Made by a program: the position numbers and the translations under genes. From Pseudomonas laurylsulfatiphila (lineage in GTDB: Bacteria > Pseudomonadota > Gammaproteobacteria > Pseudomonadales > Pseudomonadaceae): a DNA stretch of 64,000 nucleotides. The notes beneath the pieces are model-generated. The model was not told where the DNA came from. It ran no database searches and saw nothing but the letters and a program-made list of their open reading frames with translations. Positions within the stretch are counted from its first letter, which is position 1. Every line of letters begins with the position of its first letter. This document shows positions 60,948 through 64,000 of the stretch, piece after piece. The stretch is taken from contig NZ_NIRS01000008.1 in the NCBI RefSeq assembly GCF_002934665.1, positions 248,001-312,000 on the forward strand, read 5' to 3'.

Positions 60948-62285
60948 ATGTTATGGCATGGACATCGAATCGATTTGCCGGAGATCATATTGGCAACACT
61001 TGAACGCATCCGCTACGTGCCACATTACGTCGAGATCGTAGCGAACACCCCCAAATACCAACCTAGCGACAGTCGGCTGGCGGTCGAAGGTCTGCCGCAA
61101 ATTTTCTGGTCTGACTGTATGCCTTGGAGAGAAGCCAACCTTTGGGCGCTTGAGCGGATTAGCATCGGCGAAACCTCACTGAAGACCATTGCGAGCAACA
61201 TGAACGGACTTCTGAACTATGCAAAGTTTCTCGAGCAACATGAACTGCACTGGCTGACCTTTCCCGTACGAAAAGCAGAGCGATGCTTGGTACGGTATCG
61301 CGGTTCGCTAATCAAGATGCGTGACTCGGGACAAATCAGCCCATCGACAGCATCCGAGTACATGCGCAACTGCGTGATGTTTTATCGATGGGTCAAAGGC
61401 AAAGGTTTGCTCTCTCCGCAGCTGCCGCTCTGGCGTGACAAGCCATACTTCATCACCTACTTCGACCAGGTTGGATTCGAACGCTCACTGAACGGCGTTA
61501 CCACGGACATTAGCATTCCAAATCGCTCGCGACTGGGAGAGTCACTGGAAGACGGGCTGTTACCGGTCTCGGCAACTGATCGCGACGCCATTCTCAACCA
61601 CGCGAAAACATCGGCCACCCTAGAGTTGTACCTCATGCTCAGCCTCGGTTTCTTTACCGGAATGCGTCTGGGCAGTATTTGCGATCTGAAAATTGAAACC
61701 TTGAAACGGGCAATACCCGATCCATCCGCTCAAGGGTTGCTCCGGATGACTTTAGGTCCAGGAGCTTCGCCACCCGTTCACACGAAATTTGATGTCACCG
61801 GCCAAGTCTGGATACCTGAAGCCCTGCGTGATGAGTTGTTGGAGTACGCCAATAGCTTTGAAAGGGTCAGGCGAGAAGCCGCAGCAGTACCAAAGAATCG
61901 TGACCTGCTCTTTTTGACGCGCTTCGGCAATTCCTATGGACGCAGAGGTTCAGATCAATCTTCGGCAGTGAACGTAGAAATGTCGTCATTTCGAAAAAAT
62001 GGAGTTGCAGCTGGGATCCCTGCCCTTCGCACATTTCACTTTCACCAATCACGTTGCACATTCGGGACGGAGTTGGCTCGCCTCGCCCTAGGTGCATGTA
62101 GCGATGTCGCGATTGCAATTGCAGTTGTTGGAAGGGCTCTGCTGCACGCCAAAAACTCTGAAGCAACGACGTTCAAATACATAAAATTCGTACAGGCAGC
62201 TCCAATCAAACAAGCACTCGCGGACAGCTTCCTGGCCACTTTTACTGGAGTTCACTCCTCCGTAGTGGCTCAGCATGGTGGATAA
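60948..62285 (+). CDS. Tyrosine recombinase/integrase, first gene of the element (GinA-like)
   Basis: 445 residues from the ATG at 60948 (TAAGG upstream). Catalytic residues fit a tyrosine recombinase: Arg240 in FFTGMRLGSICDL, possible Lys280, His366-x-x-Arg369 in FHFHQSRCTFGTELA, His400 in GRALLHAKNS, and nucleophile Tyr411 in TTFKYIKF. The N-terminal 200 residues contain a SAM-like core-binding region (GLLNYAKFLEQHELHWLTF; SPSTASEYMRNCVMFYRW). As the first gene after the junction, it most likely acts on the attachment site. It overlaps the next gene by 11 bases. GinA of GInt islands is the best-fitting known counterpart; Tn554 TnpA and RIT-type proteins are alternatives. Confidence 0.8.
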   Translation: MLWHGHRIDLPEIILATLERIRYVPHYVEIVANTPKYQPSDSRLAVEGLPQIFWSDCMPWREANLWALERISIGETSLKTIASNMNGLLNYAKFLEQHELHWLTFPVRKAERCLVRYRGSLIKMRDSGQISPSTASEYMRNCVMFYRWVKGKGLLSPQLPLWRDKPYFITYFDQVGFERSLNGVTTDISIPNRSRLGESLEDGLLPVSATDRDAILNHAKTSATLELYLMLSLGFFTGMRLGSICDLKIETLKRAIPDPSAQGLLRMTLGPGASPPVHTKFDVTGQVWIPEALRDELLEYANSFERVRREAAAVPKNRDLLFLTRFGNSYGRRGSDQSSAVNVEMSSFRKNGVAAGIPALRTFHFHQSRCTFGTELARLALGACSDVAIAIAVVGRALLHAKNSEATTFKYIKFVQAAPIKQALADSFLATFTGVHSSVVAQHGG

Positions 62286-63993
62286 GCAGCCCGACCTCTC
62301 GTTTCCAATGCTCGAATATGGGAAGACCGAGACACCATGGGACCTAACGCCGCTTCTCTATCGTGGCGGTGCCGCCCTCAAGACTAAATCGGCCATGATA
62401 AAAATTGCCCAACATGAAGTGGGCGATTTACTGGCAGACCGAATCGGACTGGTCAAGCGATTACACTCAAATCTGGTCGACGATCTCGCCAGAGGCATCA
62501 GTCGATTTTCCGTTGAAAACAAAGTGCAATGCCTACGTCGGTTCTTCACGTGGGCCGACCTAGCAAATCTAGGCCTATCACTTGAGTCCATCAGCGATAC
62601 ATTCTTGCAGTGGGCTGATCATCAATTGCACCGTCAACGGGTCGAACGCAGTCTCAGCCAAAGGTCGACTTATGATCTTGCCAGTCTGACTGCGACAATG
62701 TTCGACAACGTGCTGAACCGCCATGCCAGCTTGATCAAAGACACGCGCATCCGAAAACCTCGCGGCAAAGGAAAATTGCACACGTCCCAAGTGGATAAGC
62801 AAAATCTTGAGCAGGGCTTCACATTTGGCAATCTCTTAGCCGATATATGCAATGCATTGACACTTGAGGCAACCAGGGGACCGCTCCCCGTACTTGTACC
62901 GTTGCGTACTGGCCGGGTATTAGAACAATGGTCCCATCTTCCTCGGCTCGAACCATTTACGAGGCCCCACCCCCAATCGGCGGTGACATTGAGGAACTCG
63001 CTTGCCAGACGTGCTGCTTGGGAAGCAGAACTGTCTTTACGCACTCGATTTCCGGTTTTAAATCTGCGCATCGAAGCAGAATTGTTAATGTTCATCGCCC
63101 AGACCGGCATGAACCTCCAGCAAGCGTACAGACTACGCATGGAGCAGTACCACTACACCAGTCACCTCGATGGCTATCAAGTACGCTCCTATAAAAAACG
63201 TCGCCATGGGGAGGTCATCTTTGAGATTTTTTCGGATTATCGTGACTGGTTTGAACGTTATCTAAACTGGCGGAATGAGTGGTTCTCGACCGAACCTGCA
63301 GACCTGTTGTTTCCTCTCATTCGACGCGGTCGAATTGACGACAAGGCCCCTCAGTTTAACTGTATGCAGCGCATCTGTGGGTCAATAGGCACGCCACTGA
63401 TTCGTCCTGCTAAATTGAGGGGTACACGAATCAACTGGCTGCTGCGCGAGACGCTCAATCCAAAACAAACAGCGGAGATGGCGCAGCATTCGGTCGAAAC
63501 TCTAATTCGAGTGTACGCTGACCCACACCCGCAGTTAGCCATGGTGGAAATCACGCGTTTCCATCAACAAACCGATCCTGACATTTCGCCACCAGGACCT
63601 GGCTCCTGTGTATTGCCCATACCAGAGCCGATCAGAAATATCCCAGAGCAAGCCTCCAAGCCTGATTGTGTCACTGCCGCTGGCTGCCTGTTTTGTACAC
63701 ATCATCGTGATATTGAAAGTGAGGACCATGTCTGGTCACTCAGTAGTTTTCGTCATCTCAAATTGATTGAACTGGCACGATATCGACCACCAGAGAAACC
63801 GGTCCATATTCAACAGCCGGCCTTGATCACCGTTGAAAGGCTGACGGAAAAGCTGAAATTTTTTGAGGAGAGCAGTTCAGTGCGTGCGGCATGGGTTGCC
63901 GAGGCACAAGCGCGCATTAGAGAAGGTGACTATCACCCCGCCTGGGACGGATTCATTAGGTTAATTGAAATTCATCGCGAGGGTGCTTCATGA
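62275..63993 (+). CDS. Second recombinase-like protein of the element (GinB-like), atypical active site
   Basis: 572 residues. The C-terminal half resembles a tyrosine recombinase catalytic domain: FIAQTGMNLQQAYRL, where the first catalytic Arg appears to be Asn280; LRGTRINWLLRETL (Arg382/Arg385); MAQHSVETLIRVYAD with His405 and Tyr414. A Cys/His cluster follows (Cys465, Cys471, Cys474, His476, His477) before DHVWSLSSFRHLK, suggesting a small zinc-binding region. The missing Arg suggests a helper rather than an independent recombinase, if the alignment by eye is right. It overlaps both neighbours (11 bases upstream, ATGA downstream), so the three proteins are made together. Confidence 0.75.
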   Translation: MVDKQPDLSFPMLEYGKTETPWDLTPLLYRGGAALKTKSAMIKIAQHEVGDLLADRIGLVKRLHSNLVDDLARGISRFSVENKVQCLRRFFTWADLANLGLSLESISDTFLQWADHQLHRQRVERSLSQRSTYDLASLTATMFDNVLNRHASLIKDTRIRKPRGKGKLHTSQVDKQNLEQGFTFGNLLADICNALTLEATRGPLPVLVPLRTGRVLEQWSHLPRLEPFTRPHPQSAVTLRNSLARRAAWEAELSLRTRFPVLNLRIEAELLMFIAQTGMNLQQAYRLRMEQYHYTSHLDGYQVRSYKKRRHGEVIFEIFSDYRDWFERYLNWRNEWFSTEPADLLFPLIRRGRIDDKAPQFNCMQRICGSIGTPLIRPAKLRGTRINWLLRETLNPKQTAEMAQHSVETLIRVYADPHPQLAMVEITRFHQQTDPDISPPGPGSCVLPIPEPIRNIPEQASKPDCVTAAGCLFCTHHRDIESEDHVWSLSSFRHLKLIELARYRPPEKPVHIQQPALITVERLTEKLKFFEESSSVRAAWVAEAQARIREGDYHPAWDGFIRLIEIHREGAS

Positions 63994-64000
63994 ACAATTT
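63990..64000 (+). CDS. Start of a third gene of the element (GinC-like by position)
   Basis: ATGAACAATTT begins in the stop of the second recombinase gene (ATGA overlap). Only three codons are visible, so the identity rests solely on position in the operon. Confidence 0.35.

Larger units (their letters stand above)
60910..64000 (+). mobile_element. Left end of an integrative element, probably a GInt genomic island
   Basis: It starts where atsA homology stops (about 60908-60915) and runs past the window. Composition is visibly lower in GC than the host genes. Three overlapping cooriented genes begin at its edge; the first two are tyrosine-recombinase-like and the third begins at 63990. GInts are described as tripartite islands with a ginABCD operon (three integrases and a small helical DNA-binding protein) at one end, cargo, and an AT-rich other end, inserted site-specifically with imperfect direct repeats. 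The right end, cargo and repeat cannot be seen here. Confidence 0.7.

Noticed and set aside
60948..63993. Assignment to Tn554-type or RIT elements
   Set aside because: Both have several recombinase genes, but the lengths (445 and 572 residues), insertion inside a gene and ATGA/11-base overlaps fit GInt better. Not fully excluded until the third gene and the right end are seen.

Overview
The window is chromosomal DNA of a Pseudomonas, most likely of the P. fluorescens species complex. The grounds are high GC, gene orders typical of the genus (rimB-rimK, envZ-ompR, tex-thioesterase, hslO-hslR beside pckA), and about twenty copies of Pseudomonas REP-type palindromes built on GTAGGAGCTGCC, TGTGGGAGCGAGCTTGCTCGCGATG-like or TGGCTTGCCAGCGAT cores. 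I saw no rRNA, tRNA or CRISPR array.

Layout. 1-5.7 kb: start of a 3-hydroxyacyl-CoA dehydrogenase, a RecQ-family helicase, a subtilisin-like lipoprotein, and small Pseudomonas-specific proteins, one preceded by a structured RNA resembling the C4 antisense RNA of phage P1. 5.8-17.9 kb: core genes pckA, hslO, hslR, rimB-rimK, envZ/ompR, tex, a thioesterase and gshA. 18.1-21.7 kb: tauABCD taurine uptake and desulfonation. 21.8-25.4 kb: an aldo-keto reductase, a small membrane protein and the betaine/choline transporter BetT with a probable BetI operator. 25.7-30.4 kb: serine acetyltransferase, D-cysteine desulfhydrase and the cystine importer tcyJLN. 30.9 kb: an unrecognised two-repeat protein. 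31.9-38.4 kb: two SfnB-type acyl-CoA-dehydrogenase-like enzymes, a DszA/NtaA-type flavin monooxygenase and a MetQNI-type importer. 38.6-39.9 kb: a second C4-like element with a small protein, and a methyltransferase. 40.0-45.3 kb: a TriABC-type RND pump with two membrane-fusion proteins. 45.4-49.4 kb: an OLD-like ATPase, an orphan MetQ, an SfnR-like sigma-54 activator and a small hydrolase. 49.7-60.9 kb: exbD-exbB-tonB, a TonB-dependent receptor, atsK, a LysR regulator (SftR-like), atsR-atsB-atsC and a truncated arylsulfatase gene. 60.9-64.0 kb: the left end of an integrative element, with two complete recombinase genes and the start of a third.

How it works together. Much of the window is a sulfur-scavenging district. 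Taurine, cystine, sulfone/sulfonate-like compounds, methionine-like compounds and sulfate esters each have an importer and most have an oxygenase or lyase. The sulfate-ester cluster matches the sft/ats system of P. putida, with a local TonB-ExbB-ExbD set that could energise the receptor.

Most notable. (1) An integrative element of the GInt type (overlapping recombinase genes, ginABC-like) has cut atsA after about codon 167, so the arylsulfatase is broken while its transporter and AtsK remain intact. (2) Two copies of a C4-like RNA module stand before small proteins of unknown function. Each has a downstream copy of the RNA's target-like sequence followed by a very short leader ORF that ends at or just before the gene start, an architecture recalling the c4-icd-ant immunity region of phage P1.
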